64,000 nt of DNA, taken from assembly GCF_022343555.1 (NCBI RefSeq), contig NZ_JAKQZH010000001.1:558001-622000 (forward strand), written 5' to 3'. This document shows positions 20,080-29,500 of this stretch, piece by piece. The notes beneath the pieces are model-generated. The model saw only the letters and a program-made list of their open reading frames with translations, did no database searches and had not been told where the DNA came from. The position numbers and the translations under genes were made by a program. Each line of letters opens with the position of its first letter. Within the stretch, counting starts at the first letter, position 1. Source of the stretch: Marinobacter sp. C7. GTDB taxonomy: Bacteria > Pseudomonadota > Gammaproteobacteria > Pseudomonadales > Oleiphilaceae.

Positions 20080-20918
20080 ACATCAACGCTGAAGTGACAC
20101 CGGAAGCCCGGGATTATCTGGTTGCCATACTGGCGAAACAGGAAGTGCCGGGAATGGCCGCCCGGGTCTACGTGGAAAAGGGTGGCACCCAGCAAGCCGA
20201 GACTTGTCTGGCCTTCTGTCCGCCAGGTGAAGAGTCTGCCGGGGATGTGAAGAAAGACTTCGATGAGCTGACCCTGTTTTTCGACGCGGCGAGCGTGCCC
20301 TATCTGCAGGATATGCAGATCGGCCTTCATGGCGAGGGTAGGCTCCAGACCCTGACGATCAAGGCACCGAACTCAAAAAAAACGGCAAAGCCACCCAAAA
20401 CCTTTGTTTTGTCAGAAAGCTGCGACGCCCTGCGGGTGCCTTCCGGTGCTCCCGCAACGCTTCCGGAGGGTGCGTCTGTCTCCATAACCCAGGCGCTGGG
20501 CGGAAGTTTCACGGTCAACTATGAGGGCAACCTGTATCGCCTGTCTCCCGAGGTGACTCGTCGGTTGGGTTTTCAGTCAGACGCTATCCTGTTCGAGCCG
20601 CCGGAAGACGGCCAGATCAGCGAGCAGCAGTGCTGGGATGCGCTGCGACTGGTTTATGACCCGGAAATTCCGGTGAATGTGGTCGGTCTGGGGCTGATCT
20701 ACAAGCTGGGTATTGACCAGGATAGGCATTTTGTCGGTGTTGAAATGACGCTGACCTCAGCCGGTTGCGGGATGGGCGATATTATCGCCGGCGACGTGAA
20801 AGACAAGTTGCTGCACGTGCCCTACGTCGAAGACGCAAGGGTGGATATCGTGTTTGATCCACCGTGGAGCTATGACAGCCTCGATGAGGAAGCACGACTG
20901 GAGTTGGGGCTGATCTGA
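20076..20918 (+). CDS. NfuA-N-like / SufT (MIP18) fusion, Fe-S cluster maturation protein
   Basis: A 280-aa protein made of two parts. Residues 1-101 resemble the degenerate A-type domain at the N-terminus of NfuA (AETCLAFCPPGE against the NfuA AECGVSYCPPD; PYLQDMQI; LTIKAPNSKK), the part that contacts client apoproteins. Residues 110-280 are SufT/DUF59: VPSGAPATLPEG, SITQALGGSFTV, LRLVYDPEIPVNVVGLGLIY and TLTSAGCGMGD with Cys231. The NifU-type CXXC domain that normally carries the cluster in NfuA is absent. The start at 20076 is chosen by overlap with the 46-aa gene. With an NsrR-like site upstream and a hemerythrin downstream, repair of NO-damaged Fe-S proteins is the likely role (inference). 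Confidence 0.82.
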   Translation: MNINAEVTPEARDYLVAILAKQEVPGMAARVYVEKGGTQQAETCLAFCPPGEESAGDVKKDFDELTLFFDAASVPYLQDMQIGLHGEGRLQTLTIKAPNSKKTAKPPKTFVLSESCDALRVPSGAPATLPEGASVSITQALGGSFTVNYEGNLYRLSPEVTRRLGFQSDAILFEPPEDGQISEQQCWDALRLVYDPEIPVNVVGLGLIYKLGIDQDRHFVGVEMTLTSAGCGMGDIIAGDVKDKLLHVPYVEDARVDIVFDPPWSYDSLDEEARLELGLI

Positions 20919-20993
20919 ACCAGCCGGCAGAGTCAGTTTACAGTTCCTGACATCGGGCAATTGTCTGCAGCCAGCCTTGCACTATGATGAACG

Positions 20994-21650
20994 GTGAAGC
21001 TGTTCAGTTATCGGGAGCGGAAGGTGAACCCAGGAAGGCAGCCACAGCCCGAAAAGTTCGAGATTTTTCCCTGGAACAGGAACTTTGAAACCGGGCTCGA
21101 GGACATTGACGAGCAGCACAAGGTGTTGGTCGAGATTCTCAATCGGCTCGCGTGGCATTGTGCTTCCGATGTCTCGAGAGTGACCGTTGAACACGTGCTG
21201 GATGAGTTACTCTCCTACGCGGCCTATCATTTCAGACACGAGGAAAAGGTCTGGCAGGAAGCGCTGGGCGAATCGAAGATGGTGACAAACCACCATGACG
21301 CCCATCAGATGTTTTTTGCCCAGATCCAGGCGCTCAAGCAAAGCCATGACTCCGAGGAGGAAAGGCTCTCACAACTGCTGGATTATTTGACGCGCTGGCT
21401 AGCATTTCACATCCTGGAGTCGGACCGGCGAATGGCGCTTACTGTCCAGGCAGTGAAAGAGGGGCTTTCCCTGGAGGTAGCTCGAGACCAGGTGGATTCC
21501 GCGCTCAGTGGTTCGGTTTCGGTGCTGGTGAATGCCTTGCTCGAACTGTACGCCAAGCTTTCCGCACTGACGATACAGTTGGTGCAAGAGAAAATGGCGC
21601 GGCAGAAAGCCGAATCGGAGCTGGATCGCCCGCAGCAGGATTCCTCCTAA
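20994..21650 (+). CDS. Bacteriohemerythrin-domain protein
   Basis: A 218-aa soluble protein with a full set of diiron ligands of the bacteriohemerythrin type: IDEQHKVL, HFRHEEKVW, HHDAHQMFF and HILESDRRM. A helical C-terminal extension of about 75 residues follows (LLELYAKLSALTIQLVQEKMARQKAESEL), which could form a coiled coil. Such domains bind O2 or NO. It lies 75 bp after the SufT fusion and may share its NsrR-controlled transcript. The start is uncertain: the GTG at 20994 gives the longest frame, but a GTG at 21024 has a better ribosome site. Confidence 0.78.
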   Translation: MKLFSYRERKVNPGRQPQPEKFEIFPWNRNFETGLEDIDEQHKVLVEILNRLAWHCASDVSRVTVEHVLDELLSYAAYHFRHEEKVWQEALGESKMVTNHHDAHQMFFAQIQALKQSHDSEEERLSQLLDYLTRWLAFHILESDRRMALTVQAVKEGLSLEVARDQVDSALSGSVSVLVNALLELYAKLSALTIQLVQEKMARQKAESELDRPQQDSS

Positions 21651-21740
21651 GTACCCACGAGGCGCTAAATGAAACCGAATCCTCGCCGGGTATGCATTTG
21701 AGCCACTAGGCCCGGCCCGCATGGGGCTCGGGAATCCCGG

Positions 21741-22244
21741 TCACGAGTCCGGGAACAGTGTTGCCCGAAGGCTGACAGTCCATTCCAGGCCATCCAGCAG
21801 GTTCTTCAGCGCCAGCCCCAGCTCGGTGTCCCCCTCAATGACCAGGCGGCGCTGGAAGAAGAGTTGGTCCGGATCCTGGCGCCGTTCGGCAAGGGTTCGG
21901 AAGGCTGACAGGGAGCCGCGGATGGTGGCTTCCCCCGGACCTTCGATCACTCTCAGCCTGCCTGACCAGAACCCCAGGGTTATGCCCGGATGGCCACCGT
22001 TCAGCTCCAGGCGGATCCGCCGTCCCTCGAAATCATCAAACTCGCCATCGGCAATGGCTTCGGCGAACAGTCGATTCAGGGGAGCCTCGGCTGCCAGTTG
22101 TTTGACCGGCATGGGAATGCGCCGGTCGATGGCGCCAAGCATCGGGGTGGGGGACGGGAGGTATTCCCGGAGTACCGTCAGGGACTGGTTGAGCAGTGGG
22201 TGGTGTGCGGGGAAAGCGGGCAGTTTGGGTAACGAGAGGTGCAT
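21741..22244 (-). CDS. ubiT: Ubiquinone biosynthesis accessory factor UbiT (SCP2 domain)
   Basis: A 167-aa protein with an SCP2 sterol-carrier fold, matching the UbiT/YhbT family (opening PLLNQSLTVLREYL, PVKQLAAEAPLNRLFAEAIADGEFDDFEGR, and LFFQRRLVIEGDTELGLALKNLLDGLEW). UbiT binds hydrophobic ubiquinone intermediates and replaces UbiJ under anoxia. It is separated from ubiUV by about 7 kb and read from the other strand, but its promoter has the same FNR-like layout as ubiU. Confidence 0.9.
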   Translation of the reverse strand: MHLSLPKLPAFPAHHPLLNQSLTVLREYLPSPTPMLGAIDRRIPMPVKQLAAEAPLNRLFAEAIADGEFDDFEGRRIRLELNGGHPGITLGFWSGRLRVIEGPGEATIRGSLSAFRTLAERRQDPDQLFFQRRLVIEGDTELGLALKNLLDGLEWTVSLRATLFPDS

Positions 22245-22272
22245 CGTCGGCTCCGTTATCTGGGACGGGAGC

Positions 22273-22314
22273 AGGGTAGGGGAAAACTGGTTTGGGCGCT
22301 TTGATATAACTCAG
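22273..22314 (-). promoter_or_regulatory. FNR-like box and -10 element of ubiT
   Basis: On the minus strand CTGAGTTATATCAA (22314-22301) is followed after 22 bp by TACCCT (22278-22273), then 28 bp to the ubiT ATG. The box matches CTGAN6TCAA, and box, spacing and -10 hexamer are the same as for ubiU, so FNR/ANR control of both is likely. Confidence 0.6.
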
Positions 22315-22330
22315 GGGGCGGGGTGAAAGT

Positions 22331-22466
22331 GGGGTCAGATGAAGGCTTTCATCTGACCCCGGGGTTGGCTGGGAGATGGGCCGAAAAAGGGGGCAGAAGA
22401 AGGTTTCCTTCAGATCCCCGGGTTGGCGGTGAAGTTGGGGTCAGAAGAAAGCGTTCTTCTGACCCC
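22331..22466. repeat. Three GGGGTCAG-family hairpin repeats, one decayed
   Basis: Copies at 22331-22360 (GATGAA subtype, perfect 13-bp arms), 22389-22419 (decayed: arms no longer pair fully) and 22437-22466 (GAAGAA subtype, perfect). They lie between the ubiT promoter and the end of narL. Confidence 0.85.
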
Positions 22467-22486
22467 TTGCCTCGGGCCGGCCTTAC

Positions 22487-23143
22487 TCAGCGGTGCAGGC
22501 CTTCTTCCACGGCCCAGACGGCGACTTCCACCCGGGAGCGCAGGTTGAGCTTCTTCAGCAGGTGCTTCACGTGCACCTTGACGGTCCCGTCGCTGATGTC
22601 GAGTTTGCGGCCGATCATCTTGTTGGACAGGCCTTCGGCGATCAGGCGCAGGATGTCCTTTTCCCGGGGCGTGAGGCTGTCGAAGTCCGGGCGTGCGGCC
22701 TGCTGGGGCTTGTTGGAACGCAGTGCCTGGGCCAGCAGGGTGGTCAGGCGATCGCTGATTACCATCTTGCCCACGGCGGCCTGGTGCAGTTGGGCGATCA
22801 TTTCCTCGGGTTCCATGTCCTTGAGCAGGTATCCGTCGGCACCGGCGCGCAGCGCGGCGACCACATCGTCTTCCTGATCGGAGACGGTGAACATCACGAT
22901 GCGGGAGCTTACATTGTGTTCCCGGAGCTTCTTCAGGGCCTCGATGCCGTCCATCTCCGGCATGTTGAGATCCATGAGGATCAGGTCCGGTTCCAGCTCG
23001 GTGGCCATGCGGATGCCGTCGGCGGCGTTGCTGGCCTCGCCGATTACTTCCATGTCGTCTTCCATGTCCACCAGCTGCTTGATGCCCTGGCGCAGCAGTG
23101 GGTGGTCGTCAATCAGCAATATACTCGCGGGTGATTCAGGCAT
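22487..23143 (-). CDS. narL: Nitrate/nitrite response regulator NarL
   Basis: A 218-aa NarL/FixJ-family regulator with receiver Asp58 in [14 protein letters not shown] and Lys in [11 protein letters not shown]. The C-terminal LuxR-type HTH is [40 protein letters not shown] (given in full only as landmarks: [12 protein letters not shown] and [12 protein letters not shown]). The ATG at 23143 is preferred; an in-frame GTG at 23167 would overlap narX by 8 bp. It sits just after narX and should activate narK-narGHJI through heptamer sites in response to nitrate. Confidence 0.92.
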   Translation of the reverse strand: MPESPASILLIDDHPLLRQGIKQLVDMEDDMEVIGEASNAADGIRMATELEPDLILMDLNMPEMDGIEALKKLREHNVSSRIVMFTVSDQEDDVVAALRAGADGYLLKDMEPEEMIAQLHQAAVGKMVISDRLTTLLAQALRSNKPQQAARPDFDSLTPREKDILRLIAEGLSNKMIGRKLDISDGTVKVHVKHLLKKLNLRSRVEVAVWAVEEGLHR

Positions 23144-23159
23144 GGTCTCTCTCTTGTGT

Positions 23160-25019
23160 TCAGGCACTGGAAGCTTCGGTTGGAATCAGGTTTCTGCTCT
23201 TGGGGACGAATGATAGCGTGACTTCCACGCCGCCCTCATCCCGGTTTTGTATGTTTACCTGTCCGCCGAGGGTCCGGGCACGGTCCTGCATGATGATCAG
23301 GCCGTAATGGTTCATTGGCTGGTCGCCGCCGGGCAGGCCCTTGCCGTTATCCCGGATCCGGGCCTTGACCTGGGGAGACTCGAACATCACATCCACGGCG
23401 ATGTCGGTGGCATCCGCGTGCTTGACGGCATTGGCCAACCCTTCCCGAACGATCTGCAGGGTGTGGATCTCTTCGTTCGGGGAAAGGGTCTGGGGCGGCA
23501 GGTTGTAATTCAGCTGCACCGGTTTGCCCAGGCGCTCACTGAATTCGTCAACGGTTTTTCTCAGGGCCGTGGACAGGTCCGGGGTGTCCAGTTTCAGGCG
23601 GAAGGTGGCCAATAGTTCACGCAATTGCCGGTAGGCGCTGTTCAGGCCGGTACTGAGCTCCTCCAGGATCCCCTCATGAGCCTCCTTCTGCGGGCCTTCG
23701 ATATTGAGCCGCCGCAACCGTGCTACCTGCATTTTCAGGTAAGAAAGGGACTGGGCCAGGGAATCATGGAGTTCCCGGGCGATGACGGTGCGTTCCTCGG
23801 CCAGGGTCAGCTGCTGCTCTTCGGTAATCTGGCGCTCCAGATAGATGGCCGTGGCCAGCTGGTCGCTCAGGGTTTCAAGGAGCCTGCGGGCGGTCTCTGA
23901 CAGCCCCTTATCGCTCGGGTACCACACTTCCAGGGTTCCGAGCAGCATGCCGGGCGTCCGGATGGGCAGCAGCAGGCGTCGGCCATCGTTCTCTTCCACC
24001 GGCAGGTCATCGTAGACCTCCGGCGTGACAAGACAGGCATTACAGTGGTGGTCCCGACAATAGAAGGGGCGCTCTTTGGTCGCCGTAGTGACCGCCCTTA
24101 CCGGTTCAGCCGAGTCCCGGTCGTGCAGATACAGGTTAATCGGCCCGATTCCCAGCAACTGCTCAAGATCCTGCAGCATGGGAATAGCACCACTGCAGAG
24201 GTCGTGGTTGGCAAACAGGTTGCGACTGGCGGAGTGCAGCAGCTCCAGCGCCGAATGGCTCTTTTCCAGTTCCTCGGTCTTGGAGCGGACCCGTTCCTCG
24301 AGCTCGTAATAGGTCAGAGCCAGTTCGCTGGTCATCTGGTCAAAGGCCTGTCCGAGTTGGGCCAGTTCGTCCGAACCCTTGAGCTGGGCCTTGCGGGAAA
24401 AGTCCTGGTCACCCACCGCGGTGGCAATGCGGACGAGCTTGCGTAGCGGCTGGAGTACCCGGTGCTTCAAATCCAGGAACAGGGCGATCACGATCAGGAT
24501 GGAGAAGGCCAGACTGATGATCTGGATCAGGTGCAGCAAGTCGATCCGGGCTTCGGTGCGTTGTTCTAGCATCCCCACCATGGCATCGACCTCTGCCACG
24601 TAGTTCTCCGCCGCATCGAGCATGGTAGGGGTAATGGGTGTTCCCAGTCGATGGTTCTCCAGTGCTGGCCGGAGGTTTTCCCGCCAGGCTTTCAGGATAC
24701 GCTGGTACTGCAACGCCAGTGGATGGTCAACGGCCTGGGGCAGCGCCTTGAGGATGGTGGAATCGGAGAGCTTCCCGTCGTATTTGTCCATCATGCCGGC
24801 CAGGTCCTGTTCTCTGTCCAGGTGTGGACCGGTTGCCGCAGCGTGGGAAAGCAGGTTGAACGCTCCCATGCGCAGGGCTCCGGCCAGGTTGATGGCCGTA
24901 GCGTTGCCCTCGATACTCTTGGACACCGCAAGGGTGGTTGCCATGCTGACCACGGCGGTCAGTACGATGGCGCCAACCACGATGGCGATGCGGTTCACTA
25001 GGGAGCTTCTGGATTTCAT
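23160..25019 (-). CDS. narX: Nitrate/nitrite sensor histidine kinase NarX
   Basis: A 619-aa membrane kinase. TM1 is about 10-32 and TM2 about 163-183. Between them the periplasmic nitrate-binding P-box reads [14 protein letters not shown] (43-56). A HAMP linker follows, then a GAF-like central domain with the Cys motif CX4CX2C (Cys321, Cys326, Cys329), then the HisKA_3 dimerisation box [16 protein letters not shown] with His418 and a HATPase domain ([14 protein letters not shown]). It senses nitrate in the periplasm and phosphorylates NarL. The regulator gene follows 16 bp downstream. Confidence 0.93.
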   Translation of the reverse strand: MKSRSSLVNRIAIVVGAIVLTAVVSMATTLAVSKSIEGNATAINLAGALRMGAFNLLSHAAATGPHLDREQDLAGMMDKYDGKLSDSTILKALPQAVDHPLALQYQRILKAWRENLRPALENHRLGTPITPTMLDAAENYVAEVDAMVGMLEQRTEARIDLLHLIQIISLAFSILIVIALFLDLKHRVLQPLRKLVRIATAVGDQDFSRKAQLKGSDELAQLGQAFDQMTSELALTYYELEERVRSKTEELEKSHSALELLHSASRNLFANHDLCSGAIPMLQDLEQLLGIGPINLYLHDRDSAEPVRAVTTATKERPFYCRDHHCNACLVTPEVYDDLPVEENDGRRLLLPIRTPGMLLGTLEVWYPSDKGLSETARRLLETLSDQLATAIYLERQITEEQQLTLAEERTVIARELHDSLAQSLSYLKMQVARLRRLNIEGPQKEAHEGILEELSTGLNSAYRQLRELLATFRLKLDTPDLSTALRKTVDEFSERLGKPVQLNYNLPPQTLSPNEEIHTLQIVREGLANAVKHADATDIAVDVMFESPQVKARIRDNGKGLPGGDQPMNHYGLIIMQDRARTLGGQVNIQNRDEGGVEVTLSFVPKSRNLIPTEASSA

Positions 25020-25102
25020 GGCGTCAGTCGAGCGATGCCTCGTTGGAAATGTTGCGGTCGGAAGCCGAATTATGACTGCAGTTCACCGCTCTTGATACCT
25101 CC

Positions 25103-25116
25103 TTGAGGATAGTCAA
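25103..25116. promoter_or_regulatory. FNR/DNR box between narX and narK
   Basis: TTGAGGATAGTCAA fits TTGAN6TCAA in full. It lies about 90 bp before the narK start codon and 84 bp before narX on the other strand. A poor -10 candidate (CATAGT at 25141) lies downstream. NarL-like half-sites (TACCCCG at 25118, GTTGGTA at 25128) are adjacent, which suits joint control by anoxia and nitrate. Confidence 0.65.
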
Positions 25117-25205
25117 TTACCCCGATAGTTGGTAACCCATCATAGTCTTTGACCCTTTGTGGATCAAAAGATGAAACTGAAAAGCAGGTTATCAAGGGTA
25201 TGGTT

Positions 25206-26474
25206 ATGACCGCGCAACTGGATCCGGACGACGATACACTGGCTTCGCTGTGGGTGGTGCTGCCCCTGGCGTTGTTCGGATTTGTGGTTGCCGCCGGATG
25301 CTGGACGCTGTTTGCGGTGGCCGGGGTGCATTTACGGGCGGAGCTTGAACTGTCCAGCGTCCAGTTCGGGGTTCTGCTGGCCGTACCGATGGCTGTGAGC
25401 GCATTGCTGGCGGTGCCTGCCGGTCTGGCTGCCCGCAAGTTCGGGGCCCGTAATATCATGCTGTTTTGCCTTGCCGGGCTGGCCCTGTGCATGGTTTTCC
25501 TGCTGATCGCGGACACCTACACCGGCTATCTGTTTGTTGCCGGTGGTCTCGGGCTGGCCGGTGGATTCTACAGCGCCGGGCTGCAGTTCGTGACCAGCCA
25601 TTGCGAGCCCCGGAGGCTGGGCCTGGTACTGGGTATCTTTGGTGCGGGTGTGACCGGTGCGGGCTTCAACTACTACCTGGTCCCGCTTTTTCATGAAGCC
25701 TTCTCCTGGCACGGGGTTCCCCTGGCCTATCTGATTGTCCTGCTCCTGGTCCTGGCATTGCTGATGCTCCTGACCTCCTCCGAGGATTCCCTGGCGGAGC
25801 CCCGGAGCGAAACCTCGGTGCGGGTATTGCTGCGCCAGCTCAGACATCACCGGACCTGGCACCTTTGTGCCTATTTTGGTGTGGTAGCCGGGAGTTTCTT
25901 TGCTCTTGCCCTGTGGCTGCCTGATTACCTGGCCTCCCAATTCAAACTGCCGGTCCAGACCGGTGCGAGCCTGGCCCAGTGGTTTGTCATACCCGGTGCC
26001 CTGGCGCAGATTGTTGGCGGGGGGCTGTCTGACCGTTTCGGCAGTGGGCGAGTGATCAGCCGTTCTTTGCTACTGTGCCTGGTATCGCTTTTTGCCTTGT
26101 CGTATCCGCCCATGACGCTTTTTATCCGGGGCGTCGACGACACCATCCAACTGGAGTTTGCCCCGCCGCTGATGGTCGAGGGCGCGTTTGTGGTACTGCT
26201 GGGCATGGCTCTGGGTTGTGCCATGGGCAGTTTGCAACGTCTGGTCATCCTCGGTAACCGCCCCGTCGCCGCCTTTGTGGCCGGCCTGCTGTTGGTCGCG
26301 GCCAGCCTGGTCGCGTTTGTGCTGCCCGTTGTATTCGGTGCGGTGAACCACTGGCTGGGTATCCGCAGTGCCGTGTTCATGATTCTCTTCCTCCTGTTGT
26401 GCAGCTGCCTGTTCCTGTTTTCCCGGGACAGCCGCCGGCACGAGCGTATGACCCTTCTCCACCCGGGGATATGA
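25206..26474 (+). CDS. narK: NarK-family nitrate/nitrite transporter (MFS)
   Basis: A 422-aa major-facilitator protein with about 12 hydrophobic helices. The family motif region GLGLAGGFYSAGLQFVTSH and FGAGVTGAGFNYYLVP fit the NarK/NasA group, and the gene lies between narXL and narG. It would carry nitrate in or exchange it for nitrite. The ATG at 25206 is chosen because AAGGG lies 6 nt upstream; an ATG at 25200 is too close to it. Only one narK is present here, whereas Pseudomonas has two. Confidence 0.85.
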   Translation: MTAQLDPDDDTLASLWVVLPLALFGFVVAAGCWTLFAVAGVHLRAELELSSVQFGVLLAVPMAVSALLAVPAGLAARKFGARNIMLFCLAGLALCMVFLLIADTYTGYLFVAGGLGLAGGFYSAGLQFVTSHCEPRRLGLVLGIFGAGVTGAGFNYYLVPLFHEAFSWHGVPLAYLIVLLLVLALLMLLTSSEDSLAEPRSETSVRVLLRQLRHHRTWHLCAYFGVVAGSFFALALWLPDYLASQFKLPVQTGASLAQWFVIPGALAQIVGGGLSDRFGSGRVISRSLLLCLVSLFALSYPPMTLFIRGVDDTIQLEFAPPLMVEGAFVVLLGMALGCAMGSLQRLVILGNRPVAAFVAGLLLVAASLVAFVLPVVFGAVNHWLGIRSAVFMILFLLLCSCLFLFSRDSRRHERMTLLHPGI

Positions 26475-26480
26475 GCCCTC

Positions 26481-26551
26481 TACCCCCAGGGTGGTAGAAC
26501 CGGGTTATGTGGTAGTAACCACGCAGATTTCAGGGTTTTGATCCCACACAA
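26481..26551 (+). promoter_or_regulatory. narG upstream control region: NarL 7-2-7 site and FNR-like box
   Basis: TACCCCC AG GGTGGTA (26481-26496) is an inverted heptamer pair with 2-bp spacing, the arrangement preferred by NarL. TTGATCCCACACAA (26538-26551) has one perfect FNR half-site and a weaker second half. The box centre is only 50 bp before the narG ATG, so the promoter may lie differently or narG may be read mainly from narK. Confidence 0.5.
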
Positions 26552-26594
26552 TGGTCTCCAATCGGAACAACGATCCGGCAAACGGAGAGAGACC

Positions 26595-29500
26595 ATGAGT
26601 CATTTGATCGACAAGCTGAACTACTTCAGGAAGAAGCGCGAGCCGTTCGCGAACGGCCACGGCGAAACCCATGACGTCAACCGTGACTGGGAGGACGGCT
26701 ACCGCCAGCGCTGGCAGCACGACAAGATCGTGCGTTCTACCCACGGCGTGAACTGCACCGGTTCCTGCAGCTGGAAAATCTACGTCAAGAACGGCCTGGT
26801 GACCTGGGAAACCCAGCAGACCGACTATCCGCGCACCCGCCCGGACCTGCCCAACCACGAACCCCGCGGTTGTCCCCGGGGCGCCAGTTATTCCTGGTAC
26901 ATGTACAGCGCCAACCGGCTGAAGTACCCGCTGATGCGCAAGAGCCTGATGAAACTCTGGCGCGCCGCTCGCATTCAGTTCAATGACCCGGTGGAAGCCT
27001 GGGCGTCCATCGTGGAGGATCCCGCCAAGACGGCCGAGTACAAGCCGCGCCGTGGTATGGGTGGTTTCGTCCGTTCCAGCTGGGACGAAGTCAACGAACT
27101 GATTGCGGCTTCCAACGTCTACACCGCCAAGAAGTTCGGTCCGGACCGCATCATCGGTTTCTCTCCGATCCCCGCCATGTCGATGGTCTCCTACGCCGCC
27201 GGAAGCCGCTACCTGTCCATGATCGGTGGCGTTTGCATGAGCTTCTACGACTGGTACTGCGACCTTCCGCCGGCTTCTCCCCAGACCTGGGGCGAGCAGA
27301 CCGATGTGCCCGAATCCGCTGACTGGTATAACTCCGGCTACATCATCGCCTGGGGTTCCAACGTGCCCCAGACCCGTACGCCGGACGCACACTTCTTCAC
27401 CGAAGTCCGCTACAAGGGCACCAAGACCGTCGCCATCACCCCGGACTACGCGGAAGTGTCCAAGCTGTCCGACGAGTGGCTGAACCCGAAGCAGGGCACC
27501 GACGCTGCTCTGGGCATGGCCATGGGCCACGTGATCCTGAAGGAATTCCACGTCGACAAGCCCAGCGAGTACTTTACCGACTACGTGCGCCGCTACACCG
27601 ACATGCCTTACCTGGTCATGCTCGAAGAGAAGGACGACGGCAGCTATGTGCCGGGCCGCTTCCTGCGCGCCAGCGATCTGGTGGACGGCCTGGGTGAAGA
27701 GAACAATCCCGAGTGGAAGACCATCGCCATCGACGAGGCTTCCGGTGAACTGACTGCGCCCAACGGCTCCATCGGCTATCGCTGGGGTGAGAAGGGCAAG
27801 TGGAACCTGAAGCAGACCGCCAAGGGGTCTGATGTGAACCTTCAGCTGTCCATGGTCGAGAAACACGACGAAGTGGTCGATGTCGCCTTCCCGTACTTTG
27901 GTGGTATCGAGCACGAGCACTTCAACCACGTTGAGTTCAGCGATGTGCTCAAGCACAAGCTGGGTAGCCGCAAGGTCAAGCTGGCCGATGGCTCCGAAGG
28001 GCGCGTGGTCACTGTGTTTGATCTCATGGTCGCCAACTATGGCATTAGCCGTGGCCTGGGCGATGACGACGGCGCCACCTCCTATGACCAGGTGAAGCCC
28101 TACACCCCGGCCTGGCAGGAGCAAATTACCGGCGTCCCCGCCGAGAAAGTGATCCGCATTGCCCGCGAGTTCGCCGATAACGCCGACAAGACCAGGGGGC
28201 GTTCCATGGTCATCGTCGGTGCCGGTATGAACCACTGGTACCACATGGACATGAACTACCGTGGCCTGATCAATATGCTGATCATGTGTGGCTGTATCGG
28301 CCAGAGCGGTGGTGGCTGGTCCCACTATGTCGGCCAGGAAAAGCTGCGCCCGCAGACCGGCTGGCAGCCGCTGGCGTTCGGCCTGGACTGGCAGCGCCCG
28401 CCGCGCCACATGAACTCCACCTCCTTTTTCTACGCCCATTCCGGTCAGTGGCGCTACGAGAAACTGGGCGTGGACGAGATCCTGTCGCCGCTGGCGGACA
28501 AGTCCCGATTCGGCGGCAGCCTGATCGACTACAACGTGCGTGCCGAGCGCATGGGCTGGTTGCCGTCGGCACCCCAGCTCAACCGCAACCCGCTGACCAT
28601 TGCGGCGGAAGCCGAGAAGGCTGGCCTGGAAGTGGCGGATTATGTCGCCAAGTCCCTGAAGGACGGCTCCCTGGCCTTTGCCAGCGAAGATCCGGAAGCG
28701 CCGGAGAACTGCCCGCGCAACCTGTTCATCTGGCGTTCCAACCTGCTGGGCTCCTCCGGTAAAGGTCATGAGTACATGCTCAAATACCTGCTGGGCACCA
28801 AGAACGGCCTGCAGGGCAAGGATCTGGGAGTGGAAGGCGGTGCCAAGCCGGAAGAGGTCAAGTGGCACGACGAGGCCCCCCAGGGCAAGCTCGATCTGCT
28901 GGTGACCCTGGACTTCCGCATGTCCACCACCTGCCTGTATTCCGACATCGTTCTGCCGACCGCAACCTGGTACGAAAAGAACGATCTGAATACCTCGGAC
29001 ATGCACCCGTTCATCCATCCGCTGACCGCCGCCACCGATCCGGCCTGGGAAGCTCGCAGTGACTGGGAAATCTACAAGGGCATCGCCAAATCCTTCTCCA
29101 GCGCGGCCGAGGGCCACCTGGGTGTCGAGAAAGACGTGGTCACCCTGCCGCTGCTGCACGATGCGCCGGCCGAGCTGGGCCAGCCGTTCGATGTGAAGGA
29201 CTGGAAGAAGGGCGAGTGCGACCTGATCCCGGGCAAGACCGCGCCCAACTTCGTCACCGTTGAGCGGGACTACCCGAACACCTATGCACGGTTCACCTCG
29301 CTTGGTCCGCTGATGGACAAGCTGGGTAATGGTGGCAAGGGCATCAACTGGAACACCGAAAAGGAAGTCAACTTCCTGAAGAACCTGAACTACACCCACA
29401 TCGAGGGTGCCAATGCCGGGCGGCCGAAGATCGAATCCGCCATCGACGCCGCGGAAGTGATCCTGACCCTGGCGCCGGAAACCAACGGCCAGGTCGCGGT

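Noticed and set aside
21721..22326. 201-codon plus-strand frame over ubiT
   Set aside because: Ser/Arg-rich product without family features; the minus-strand frame is a clear SCP2/UbiT protein with a matching promoter.
22331..22466. Hairpins after ubiT/narL as ordinary rho-independent terminators
   Set aside because: They share an exact 30-bp design with copies in non-terminal positions and lack T-tracts, so they are treated as a repeat family; a secondary terminator role stays possible.
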